From DATIBL01 sp035457505 (GTDB taxonomy: Bacteria; Patescibacteriota; Minisyncoccia; Phycocordibacterales; UBA6899): a DNA stretch of 18,652 bases. Positions 12,165 through 18,652 of the stretch are shown here, piece by piece. The stretch spans positions 1-18,652 of the forward strand of contig DATIBL010000039.1 of assembly GCA_035457505.1 (NCBI GenBank), written 5' to 3'. The translations under genes were made by a program, and so were the position numbers. Numbering within the stretch: the first letter of the stretch is position 1; each line of letters begins with the position of its first letter. The notes beneath the pieces are model-generated. The model did no database searches, had not been told where the DNA came from, and was given only the letters and a program-made list of their open reading frames with translations.

Positions 12165-14300
12165 ATGAACACGACACGATTGATGCGCGCTAGGACCCTC
12201 AGTGCGTTTTTTGCTGCCGCAATGATGATCACGGGCGCGATTGCATTTGCGCAGGCAGATGACGCGTCTTCGGGGCTAGCGGGAGTTGCGTTCCCTATTG
12301 CTGAGCTTGGTTCTTGTGCGGATAAGGCCTCCTGTCGGGCGTATTGCGACGATGCGGCGCATATGACCGAATGTGTTGCGTTTGCGAAATCGCATGGACT
12401 CATGAATACCGAAGAGGCATCGCGAGCAAAACGCTTTTCGGAAGCCATCACTGCAGGGTCGGGGCCTGGAGGGTGTACATCTCCCCGTGCCTGTCAGGAG
12501 TACTGCGAGAACGTGATGCATCTGGGTGTATGCATGGCATTTGCGGAAAAGAACAAATTTACTGGCCCTGAATATGTGCACGGACAAAAGATCCATGCAT
12601 ATATCAAGGGCGGAGGGAGCATGCCGGGCGGCTGTACGTCCAAGGCATCATGCCAGGCATATTGCGAGGATTTTCACCATGCAGAAGAGTGTCTCGCTTT
12701 TGCAGAGGCGGCAGGCATCACGGAGATGGAAGATGATCATGAGCGTGACGCACCCAAAATGAATGCAGGCCCAGAGGGTTCTCGAAGAAACATGATGCCC
12801 ACACGGGAGCAGATGGCGAAGCTTGCCGTGCTTGCGAAAAATGGAGAAACACCGGGCAAGTGCACATCGAAGACATCATGCGAAACCTATTGCCGCGACG
12901 AGGCACACATGGAGGAATGCATGGCGTTTGCCGAGAAGATGGGCTTCATGAGCAAGGACGAAGCAGCCCGCGCTCGCACATTTATCGAGAAGGGTGGCCC
13001 GGGGGGCTGTAAGTCGGAGGCTGCGTGTCATGCATATTGTAATGCACCCGAAAATCGCGAGACCTGTTTCAGATTTGCAGAGGAAAATGGTCTCATTCCG
13101 CCCGAGGAGATTGAGCGAATGAAGGAAGGCATGGTCCGTATGCGTCAGGGACTCGAGCAAGCACCACTAGAGGTTCGCGAGTGCCTGAAATCCTCTCTTG
13201 GGGAAACCGTGATCGAAGACATTCAATCAGGAAAACTGGTGCCAGGTCCGGATATTGGAGAGCGAGCACGCGCATGTTTCGAAAAATTCGGCGGTGCACA
13301 TGATCCGAGCGCAGTGATGCGGCAAGCTCCGCCCGAAGTGCGCGCGTGTTTGAACGAAAAAGTCGGACTCACCTTCGAAGAGATCACCAAGCGTGAACCG
13401 ACACCAGAGATCGCCGACGCATTTCGCGTCTGCTTCCAGCAAATGCAATTTCGTGATGGAGGGCAAGGTGGGCCTGGCGCAGAGGGAATGCATCAGGGTC
13501 CGACGCCTGAGATGCTCCAAGGAATTTTGAGAAGTGCTCCGCCCGAAGTCGCTGCGTGTCTCAAGGAGAAGCTCGGGGATGACCTCGAGAAGATAGCCTC
13601 CGGGACGTCTATGCCAACCCCGGAAACCGAGGAAAAGATGCGCGCCTGCTTCGAGAGTTTCCGTCCCATGGGTGCACCGAACGAGGCGATGCATCGTGAT
13701 GGCGGCACGACAGGAACGATGTCTCCTTCTGGTTCTGGTCCGAGAATGGAACCCCCGCTTCCGCTTCAGGGCGGTGCTCCCAGCGGAAATATTCCTCCCG
13801 AAGTCGCGCAATGTATGAAGGAAAAATTAGGAGAAGGGGAAGCAGCAAAATTGATGTCGACTGGCCCGACTCCGGAAACACAACTCGTCGTTCGTGCGTG
13901 CTTCGAACAGTTTGGAAGACCGTCTGGCGGTACAATGCCCACTGGCATGGTACCTCCTCCGTCTATGGCTCCGCAGCCCGGAGTTCCTGAGTCAATGCCG
14001 CCGCAGGGATCATCTGGCGGGTGGACGAGTGGACTTCCGCCGCTTGTGCAGGCGTGCCTCAAGGCAAAATTTGGAGAAGATGCTTTTGTAAGAATGGGCA
14101 TGCAGCCACCGACTCCCGAGATCGAAATTGCGATTCGCGCATGTTTTACCACTACGCAGCCCTCGATGCCTGAAGGGGGAGCGATGCCAATCGAGGGCCA
14201 AATACCGCCTCCATCTGGTGAGCCGACGACTCAGACGAACCTCCTGCAAAGAGCCCTTATCGGGGTCGTCGTGGCAGCACTCAGTGATATCGTGAGATAA
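12165..14300 (+). CDS. Secreted protein with two families of cysteine repeats
   Basis: Encodes 711 residues. Signal peptide 1-29 (cut likely after AFA). The N half has five repeats of about 45 residues with the pattern C-x5-C-x3-C-x8-C and mostly a His in the last gap: Cys 51/57/61/70, 104/110/114/123, 157/163/167/176, 233/239/243/252 and 282/288/292/301. Consensus is GGCTSKxxCxxYCxxxxHxx, then ECxAFAEK. The C half has five repeats of a different kind, PPEVRACLxEKLG ... PTPE ... RACFEQF, each with one Cys pair: 340/371, 395/423, 465/495, 550/579 and 631/660. Low-complexity Pro/Gly/Met linkers separate the last three, and a short hydrophobic C-terminus (693-710) may anchor it. All 30 counted cysteines fall in repeats, so extracellular disulfides or metal binding are likely. 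I recognise no family. Confidence 0.8.
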   Translation: MNTTRLMRARTLSAFFAAAMMITGAIAFAQADDASSGLAGVAFPIAELGSCADKASCRAYCDDAAHMTECVAFAKSHGLMNTEEASRAKRFSEAITAGSGPGGCTSPRACQEYCENVMHLGVCMAFAEKNKFTGPEYVHGQKIHAYIKGGGSMPGGCTSKASCQAYCEDFHHAEECLAFAEAAGITEMEDDHERDAPKMNAGPEGSRRNMMPTREQMAKLAVLAKNGETPGKCTSKTSCETYCRDEAHMEECMAFAEKMGFMSKDEAARARTFIEKGGPGGCKSEAACHAYCNAPENRETCFRFAEENGLIPPEEIERMKEGMVRMRQGLEQAPLEVRECLKSSLGETVIEDIQSGKLVPGPDIGERARACFEKFGGAHDPSAVMRQAPPEVRACLNEKVGLTFEEITKREPTPEIADAFRVCFQQMQFRDGGQGGPGAEGMHQGPTPEMLQGILRSAPPEVAACLKEKLGDDLEKIASGTSMPTPETEEKMRACFESFRPMGAPNEAMHRDGGTTGTMSPSGSGPRMEPPLPLQGGAPSGNIPPEVAQCMKEKLGEGEAAKLMSTGPTPETQLVVRACFEQFGRPSGGTMPTGMVPPPSMAPQPGVPESMPPQGSSGGWTSGLPPLVQACLKAKFGEDAFVRMGMQPPTPEIEIAIRACFTTTQPSMPEGGAMPIEGQIPPPSGEPTTQTNLLQRALIGVVVAALSDIVR

Positions 14301-14338
14301 AAGATTGTGCTTCGTGTCGAGTACGATTCAGAGACGGG

Positions 14339-14365
14339 AAAGCGGGAGCCTCGAGCTCCTGCTTT
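14339..14365 (+). terminator. Terminator between the cysteine-repeat gene and the sigma factor
   Basis: An 11-bp stem AAAGCGGGAGC (14339-14349) with GCTCCTGCTTT (14355-14365) contains one G-T pair and a CTCGA loop. It ends 14 bases before the sigma factor ATG, leaving no room for a promoter between them. Confidence 0.75.
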
Positions 14366-14379
14366 CGTAAGAGTTCGGC

Positions 14380-14931
14380 ATGTGGTACGACATCACTATG
14401 GCAGTGGCCGAGGATATCCGACGCGAATTTCTGGCATTATATGACCGCGAGACGAACTCGCTCTTTCGGCATGTGTTTCTGCGGTGTCGTGATCGGGAGC
14501 GATCCAAAGACATTGTTCAAGAAGCGTTCTGTCGCGTATGGAGTTCGCTTGCCCGGGGTGCGGCGATTGAACAGCCTCGCGCGTTTCTGTATCGCGTCGC
14601 CAGGAATGTGATGATCGATATGGCCAGAAAGAAGCGCGAAGCATTGTTTGCTGAATCAGATGATGTCGATCTCTTCGAGGACCATGCAATGACCGGCAAG
14701 GCTGAGGAAGATGCCGAGTATGGCCGTGCACTCGAGGCGATCGCTACTCTTTCTCGAGAGTATCGCGAGGCGTTTACGATGCGCTTTGTTGATGATTTTT
14801 CTCCAAAGGAGATCGCAGAAATATTGGGCGTCTCCGCAAATGTGGTATCGGTTCGCATTACGCGGGCCGCCAAAGAACTGCGGAAGCGTCTCGGGGTTGA
14901 TCACGCGCAGGCGGTAACTACTACACTATGA
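14380..14931 (+). CDS. ECF-family RNA polymerase sigma factor
   Basis: Encodes 183 residues. Region 2 (about 12-85) shows FLALYDRETNSLFRHVFLRC, DIVQEAFCRVW and the -10-contacting RAFLYRVARNVMIDMARKK. Region 4 (about 115-170) shows ATLSREYREAFTMRFVDDFSPKEIAEILGVS and the recognition helix NVVSVRITRAAKELRKRL. There is no region 3 or region 1.1, as usual for ECF factors, which direct polymerase to envelope or stress genes. ATG 14380 has AAGAG seven bases upstream; ATG 14398 is an alternative. Its stop overlaps the next gene by four bases (ATGA), pairing it with a membrane protein that is its likely anti-sigma factor. Confidence 0.93.
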   Translation: MWYDITMAVAEDIRREFLALYDRETNSLFRHVFLRCRDRERSKDIVQEAFCRVWSSLARGAAIEQPRAFLYRVARNVMIDMARKKREALFAESDDVDLFEDHAMTGKAEEDAEYGRALEAIATLSREYREAFTMRFVDDFSPKEIAEILGVSANVVSVRITRAAKELRKRLGVDHAQAVTTTL

Positions 14932-15815
14932 GCAAAGAATTTTCACACGTGACTGCGCTTCTTAAAGCGGGAACCAAGCTTTCGCATGAGGAGGAAGCGA
15001 AGATAAAAGACGAGGTCGTTTCTTTTATGGAACTCCATCCGGTAAGAGTTGGGGATGCTCAGACGTCATCACTGAGTGCAGGGAATGCGATACGAGATTC
15101 CCGCAATATACAAGCTCAGAATGGAAAACATCCTATGATGATTGCAACAATTATTGCCTTGTTTATCAGCGGAGGAACGGCATTTGCCGCAGAGGGATCG
15201 CTTCCTGGCGACGCGCTCTATCCGGTAAAGATCCATGTGACGGAGGAGGTTCGCGGTTGGGTCGCGATTTCAGATGAGGCGGAAGCGCGCTGGGAAATGC
15301 GGAAAGCGAGCCGCCGTATGGATGAGGCGAAGGAACTTGAAGCGGAAGGTCGGCTGACGGGCGAGGCGAAAGCGGAGATCGAGCAGTCAATCAGCATGCA
15401 TGCGCAGTCATTCTCGACAGAGATCAAGGCGCTGCGCGAAGATGGAAAAGAAGAAGAGGCCAAAGCGCTCCGCGCAGAGTTTGTTGCCGAGGTTCACGGC
15501 AGCACGGGCAAGAATGCAACAACGCTTTCTCTTGATCTTGACGATGTGCTCGAGATTGAAATTGAAGAAGATGTCGAGCGCGGGAATTCTGATGGCGATC
15601 GCGCGGGCACGTCTCATGGAACAAGCTCTCTGTCTGGCCATACTGAAGGAGAGGCAGGTGAACGCATGAATGATATGGGCGGAAATAATGAGAACTGGAA
15701 TTTCGATGGGGAGACGAAGATCGAGGGGAATGGCAAGGGAGAGCTAGAAGTTCGAGATGTCGTAGATATCAAGGCAGATGCGGATGCCGGTATCCGAACG
15801 GAACTCGGGCTCTAG
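14928..15815 (+). CDS. Probable anti-sigma factor with DUF5667 domain
   Basis: Encodes 295 residues. Residues 1-66 are a cytoplasmic segment that would hold the sigma factor, a single transmembrane helix spans about 69-88, and the outer part begins with a DUF5667-type stretch (SLPGDALYPVK, then EE and long helices with RWEMRKASRRMDEAKELE) to about 185. A very acidic Gly/Asn-rich tail (about 205-295) follows. Overlap of start and sigma stop (ATGA) indicates coupled translation and a fixed ratio. No zinc-binding HxxxCxxC anti-sigma motif is seen, so it is not a ZAS protein. The anti-sigma role is inferred from topology and position. No terminator is visible before the next gene. Confidence 0.8.
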   Translation: MSKEFSHVTALLKAGTKLSHEEEAKIKDEVVSFMELHPVRVGDAQTSSLSAGNAIRDSRNIQAQNGKHPMMIATIIALFISGGTAFAAEGSLPGDALYPVKIHVTEEVRGWVAISDEAEARWEMRKASRRMDEAKELEAEGRLTGEAKAEIEQSISMHAQSFSTEIKALREDGKEEEAKALRAEFVAEVHGSTGKNATTLSLDLDDVLEIEIEEDVERGNSDGDRAGTSHGTSSLSGHTEGEAGERMNDMGGNNENWNFDGETKIEGNGKGELEVRDVVDIKADADAGIRTELGL

Positions 15816-15828
15816 CAATACATGTCCG

Positions 15829-15858
15829 TTGTGATAGTAAGGAACAATTTGTTACTAT
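15829..15858 (+). promoter_or_regulatory. Candidate promoter of the small Cys-rich gene
   Basis: TTGTGA (15829-15834), an 18-base spacer and TACTAT (15853-15858). The -10 ends eight bases before ATG 15867, so the transcript would be nearly leaderless. Confidence 0.45.
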
Positions 15859-15860
15859 CA
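15832..15860. promoter_or_regulatory. Inverted repeat over the promoter
   Basis: TGATAGTAA (15832-15840) and TTACTATCA (15852-15860) are perfect 9-bp arms 11 bases apart. One arm overlaps the -35, the other contains the -10, which suggests an operator. Confidence 0.5.
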
Positions 15861-15866
15861 TGAGAT

Positions 15867-16067
15867 ATGACCCACTATATTTGTACAGGAGGATGCGAAG
15901 GCGTGGCGGATCAGCCGGGCGTGTGCGGTGCGACTGCGTGCCCGAAGCATGGTACCCCGCTTGAGCCGTGCGAGTGCACCGATGGGAAGCACTTCGGCAA
16001 GTTCGACCGTGATGCAGCGTCAGAAGCTGTCGCGTCGACATTGGAACCGGAAGGGGAAGAAAAATAG
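15867..16067 (+). CDS. Small Cys/His-rich protein, HMBD-like
   Basis: Encodes 66 residues. The first 42 hold Cys6, Cys10, Cys20, Cys25, His28, Cys35, Cys37 and His42. YICTGGCEGVADQPGVC and CPKHGTPLEPC recall the heavy-metal-binding domain seen in copper transporters (Y-x-C-P-M-H-P ... PG-x-CP-x-CGM-x-L), with additional cysteines. Zinc or copper binding in the cytoplasm is inferred; there is no signal peptide. The tail is acidic. The preceding inverted repeat hints at regulation by a dimeric repressor. The gene ends before the strong terminator at 16092-16123. Confidence 0.8.
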   Translation: MTHYICTGGCEGVADQPGVCGATACPKHGTPLEPCECTDGKHFGKFDRDAASEAVASTLEPEGEEK

Positions 16068-16091
16068 GCTTTCTGGGCAATCCCAATAGCA

Positions 16092-16123
16092 AAACGGCTC
16101 ATTTCCCTCGAAATGAGCCGTTT
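16092..16123. terminator. Terminator, 14-bp perfect stem
   Basis: AAACGGCTCATTTC (16092-16105) pairs perfectly with GAAATGAGCCGTTT (16110-16123) around CCTC. Confidence 0.85.
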
Positions 16124-16155
16124 CTGTTCCCGGCAAAGTATTCCATTCTGACGTC

Positions 16156-16164
16156 TTATCCACA
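16156..16164 (+). promoter_or_regulatory. Perfect DnaA-box sequence
   Basis: TTATCCACA, identical to the E. coli DnaA consensus, 17 bases upstream of the -35 of the next promoter. A single box is weak evidence of function. Confidence 0.25.
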
Positions 16165-16180
16165 GCGATCTTTCCATCTT

Positions 16181-16209
16181 TTGCTCACATCCCCGTGAGC
16201 GTATATAAT
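16181..16209 (+). promoter_or_regulatory. Strong promoter of the large surface protein
   Basis: TTGCTC (16181-16186), a 17-base spacer and a perfect TATAAT (16204-16209). Initiation is expected near 16216, just ahead of the hairpin 16219-16247. Confidence 0.7.
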
Positions 16210-16219
16210 AGACTCACGG
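16183..16219. promoter_or_regulatory. Two overlapping inverted repeats around the -10
   Basis: GCTCAC-N6-GTGAGC (16183-16200) sits between -35 and -10. CCGTGAG-N13-CTCACGG (16193-16219) encloses the TATAAT. They share the middle GTGAG arm, giving three evenly used half sites. Confidence 0.5.
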
Positions 16220-16252
16220 AGGAATGGGCCCATTGGCGCCCTTCCTCTTTTT
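16219..16252 (+). terminator. Terminator-like hairpin at the 5' end of the leader
   Basis: GAGGAA (16219-16224), one bulged T, and GGGC (16226-16229) pair with GCCC (16238-16241) and TTCCTC (16242-16247), followed by TTTTT (16248-16252). It lies between the predicted transcript start and GTG 16259, so it may act as an attenuator or a 5' stabilising hairpin. Confidence 0.55.
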
Positions 16253-16258
16253 GCTTTC

Positions 16259-18652
16259 GTGTCCACTTTCGTACTTCCTCGATCCATCGATATCTCGCGA
16301 TCCCAACTTCTCATTCTTGGAATTGGGTTTCTTTTTGCGCTCGCAGCTTTCGTGTTCCCTCATTCAGTGTTCGCAGCGACGACGACGGAAACGATCACTG
16401 CAAATACGACTTGGGTCGCGCCGGACGGCGTTGGCACGGTGTATGTCGAAGCATGGGGTGGTGGCGGTGGCGGCGCAGGAGGTGCATCGGGAAACTGCTG
16501 TGGTGGCGGTGGTGGCGGCGGCGCATACGCCCGCTCGATGGTGTCGGTCACCCCGGGGAATTCGTACACCGTCGTGGTTGGTATCGCTGGTACAGCAGGA
16601 GCGAATACCCCGACCGCCGGCGGCAATGGAGGTGACTCCATGTTCTCTGCAAGCTCAACGATCCTCGCGAAGGGCGGTATCGGTGGCGGCATCGGTGCGA
16701 ACGGCGCAGGAGGCGCAGGCGGGTCGGGGAGCACCGGTTCCGTCGTCACCTATACCGGAGGCCAGGGTGGCAGCGGTGTCTCCACGGTCTCTTCCGGTGC
16801 AGGCGGTGGCGGCGCAGGAGATGCGAACAATGGCGGGAACGGATCGGGGAAGAACGTCGGTGTCGGTGGGCTCACGGGCGGCGGCGATGGTGCTCCAGGT
16901 AATGGCGCAGGGGCACTCGTCGGTATCACGGCAACCTCGACCGGCGGCGGTGGCTCTGGCGGTATCCGCACCTCGGGTGGTGCAAAGGCTGGTGGGGCCG
17001 GGTACCAGGGAAAGATCGTGATCTCCTACCAAACCCCTCCGCAACGCTCACTCATTTCTCAGGATGGATATATTTTTGAGAACGACGACGCGACATCCAC
17101 TCCCGATACCAACACACAGCAGGCGGCCGCATCGACCAGCATCACGAGCATCACTCCGGGCGAGCGACTCACGCTCCGCATGCAGATCCGGAATACTGGC
17201 GCTCGTGCGACTTCGACCTACGGGCTTTTCTACGATCGCAATGACGGGATCTTCACCAAAGTCCGAGCAAATGCGATGGCGACGACATCGAATGGGGATT
17301 GTGCGCATGTGTATTGGACGTGCGAAGCAGTTGACTCGAGCGGCGACGTGGGATCTCATACATCCATTGCGATCGATCCCTCCGGCAATCCGTGGATCAG
17401 CTATCAGGATGGCAATCCGGCGAACTATAATCTCCGTGTTGCAAAGTATGTCGGCACGGGGGGGACGGGATGCGCTTCAACTCGCTGGACGTGTGCGACC
17501 ATTGATTCCGCAAATGATGTCGGTCGGTATACCTCCATCGCGTTCAGTCCTTCCGGGGTGCCGTGGATCAGCTATCGCGATACCACGACTGCTGACCTTC
17601 GCGTCGCCCGCTACGTCGGCTCCGGCGGCACTGGCTGCGCGGATGCGGCGTGGACATGCACATCTGTAGACACCACAAATGCGCCGGGAGAAAATACCTC
17701 TATTGCTTTCGACCAGACCGGAACAGCTTGGGTAAGCTATAATGAAACTACGAATGGGAATCTTCGTGTTGCAAAGTATGTCGGCTCTGGTGGGTCAGGA
17801 TGTGCCTCGGCGGAATGGACATGCACCACGGTTCAATCTGGCGGGAAGTTCGATGTGTATTCGTCGATCGCGATTGATTTTGACGGCAACCCCTGGGTCG
17901 CATTCGGTCTTTCCGATGTGAATTCGGACGGCTGTGGCGCGTCAGATTGCGATCTGTACGTCGCAAAGTATGTCGGTTCCGGCGGAGCCGGTTGCACGTC
18001 GAGCGCATGGACGTGTACGGCGATCGATACGGCAAACGCTACCTATCGCTATATTTCGCTTGCGTTTAGTCCTAGTGGTGCGGCATGGATATCCTATCTT
18101 AGTGACACGAGTGCCGATCTTCGTGTGGCGCGATATGTCGAAACGAACGGCACCGGCTGTGCCTCGAGTGCGTGGACATGCGAATCGCCCGCCACTGCGA
18201 ATTCTGTGGGGTATTTCACTGCGGTCGCGTTCGATTCCGGTGGAAAACCTTGGGTTGTTTACCACCATACGGATTCGAGCAACGATATGTATGTCGCCCG
18301 CTACGTCGGCTCCGGGGGGACTGGGTGCGCCTTAAGCACGTGGACATGTGCGGCGGTCGATACGGCGAATACCGTCGGTTGGATGCCATCTCTGGCGTTT
18401 GATCACAATGGAATTGCGTGGATCTCGTATTACGATTCTTCGAACGGAGATCTCCGAGTCGCGAGAACAAATCGTGGCGGCGAGATCCTGATCGCCTCCG
18501 GTTTCGCTGGGACCACCACGACCGCGATCACGCAATCGCACGCGGACATGCTCTCTGTGACTGATTCCGCGAATCGCAACGATGCCGACTGTCTTACTTC
18601 TGGTGCGTCGTGGACGAACGGCGCCTGGTTCAACACCGAGGAGGGGACCTAT
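16259..18652 (+). CDS. Large secreted Gly-rich and propeller-repeat protein, 3' partial
   Basis: The frame from GTG 16259 stays open to the last base (798 codons so far). GTG is chosen because it gives a clean signal peptide: polar start, hydrophobic core LLILGIGFLFALAAFVF, cut after HSVFA (about residue 39). Residues about 47-260 are glycine-rich (TTWVAPDGVGTVYVEAWGGG ... KIVISYQ), like the Gly_rich_2 surface domain. About 265-344 is a linker beta domain. From 345 come seven repeats of 55-64 residues with SIAFDPSGxPWISY, LRVARYVGSGGTGC and WTC, then TANDVG; each carries a Cys pair. The first half-unit (CAHVYWTC) plus a truncated last unit would close a seven-bladed beta-propeller. A further domain starts at about 737. 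It is probably a cell-surface or pilus-like adhesin; this is inferred. Confidence 0.85.
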   Translation, partial: MSTFVLPRSIDISRSQLLILGIGFLFALAAFVFPHSVFAATTTETITANTTWVAPDGVGTVYVEAWGGGGGGAGGASGNCCGGGGGGGAYARSMVSVTPGNSYTVVVGIAGTAGANTPTAGGNGGDSMFSASSTILAKGGIGGGIGANGAGGAGGSGSTGSVVTYTGGQGGSGVSTVSSGAGGGGAGDANNGGNGSGKNVGVGGLTGGGDGAPGNGAGALVGITATSTGGGGSGGIRTSGGAKAGGAGYQGKIVISYQTPPQRSLISQDGYIFENDDATSTPDTNTQQAAASTSITSITPGERLTLRMQIRNTGARATSTYGLFYDRNDGIFTKVRANAMATTSNGDCAHVYWTCEAVDSSGDVGSHTSIAIDPSGNPWISYQDGNPANYNLRVAKYVGTGGTGCASTRWTCATIDSANDVGRYTSIAFSPSGVPWISYRDTTTADLRVARYVGSGGTGCADAAWTCTSVDTTNAPGENTSIAFDQTGTAWVSYNETTNGNLRVAKYVGSGGSGCASAEWTCTTVQSGGKFDVYSSIAIDFDGNPWVAFGLSDVNSDGCGASDCDLYVAKYVGSGGAGCTSSAWTCTAIDTANATYRYISLAFSPSGAAWISYLSDTSADLRVARYVETNGTGCASSAWTCESPATANSVGYFTAVAFDSGGKPWVVYHHTDSSNDMYVARYVGSGGTGCALSTWTCAAVDTANTVGWMPSLAFDHNGIAWISYYDSSNGDLRVARTNRGGEILIASGFAGTTTTAITQSHADMLSVTDSANRNDADCLTSGASWTNGAWFNTEEGTY
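17354..18466 (+). repeat. Seven tandem propeller-type coding repeats
   Basis: Units of about 165-190 bases repeat in frame. Bases 17603-17625 and 18293-18315 are identical over 23 bases although four units apart, and the CGTGTTGCAAAGTATGTCGG stretch occurs near 17434 and again near 17766. This points to recent duplication or gene conversion. Confidence 0.75.

Noticed and set aside
12276..13811. Minus-strand frames opposite the Cys-repeat gene
   Set aside because: They follow the repeat periodicity of the plus-strand gene and have no independent support.
16360..16971. Minus-strand Pro-rich frames opposite the glycine-rich domain
   Set aside because: Proline runs are the antisense reading of GGC/GGT glycine codons.
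16224..17021. ATG with a strong GGAGGA site, frame of 265 codons
   Set aside because: It is out of frame with the signal peptide and Gly-rich repeats; its translation is Arg/Ala/Ser noise. The GGAGGA is part of the leader hairpin.

Overview
The window looks like a chromosome segment of a Patescibacteria/CPR bacterium, probably the Parcubacteria group. This is an inference from gene style: compact genes, few clear Shine-Dalgarno sites, a long-form nucleoside diphosphate kinase, a DUF5667-type anti-sigma protein, many small membrane or secreted proteins of no known function, and an infC-rpmI-rplT cluster. No rRNA, tRNA, CRISPR array or insertion sequence was seen.

Layout. Bases 1-1902 hold the 3' part of a low-complexity repeat protein. 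Next come nucleoside diphosphate kinase (2008-2616) and a 759-base gap that holds a long imperfect inverted repeat, a terminator, DnaA-box-like sites, a strong promoter and a candidate structured RNA starting at about 3000. A small membrane protein and a beta-CASP RNase overlap at 3376-5150. An AT-rich island (about 5151-6060) carries an HTH/Doc toxin-antitoxin pair with a palindromic operator. A long perfect hairpin separates it from the convergent, minus-strand infC-rpmI-rplT translation operon (6225-7347).

Bases 7632-8399 encode a secreted DUF5666-like protein, convergent with a minus-strand Xaa-Pro aminopeptidase (8465-9805). A run of minus-strand envelope genes follows to 11667: a lipoprotein, a DUF2892 protein and three small membrane proteins, most with their own promoter or terminator.

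From 11826 the plus strand carries a small membrane protein and a 711-residue secreted protein with two families of cysteine repeats. Then come an ECF sigma factor overlapping its probable anti-sigma partner, a small cysteine-rich metal-binding-like protein, and a large secreted protein (GTG at 16259, running off the right edge) with a glycine-rich domain and seven disulfide-bearing propeller-like repeats.

The right half is therefore mostly cell-surface and envelope biology with its own sigma/anti-sigma switch; the left half is housekeeping plus one acquired toxin-antitoxin module. The least explained parts are the candidate RNA at 3000-3163, the inverted repeat at 2608-2742, the double cysteine-repeat protein, and the promoter at 16181-16259 with overlapping inverted repeats and a terminator-like leader hairpin.
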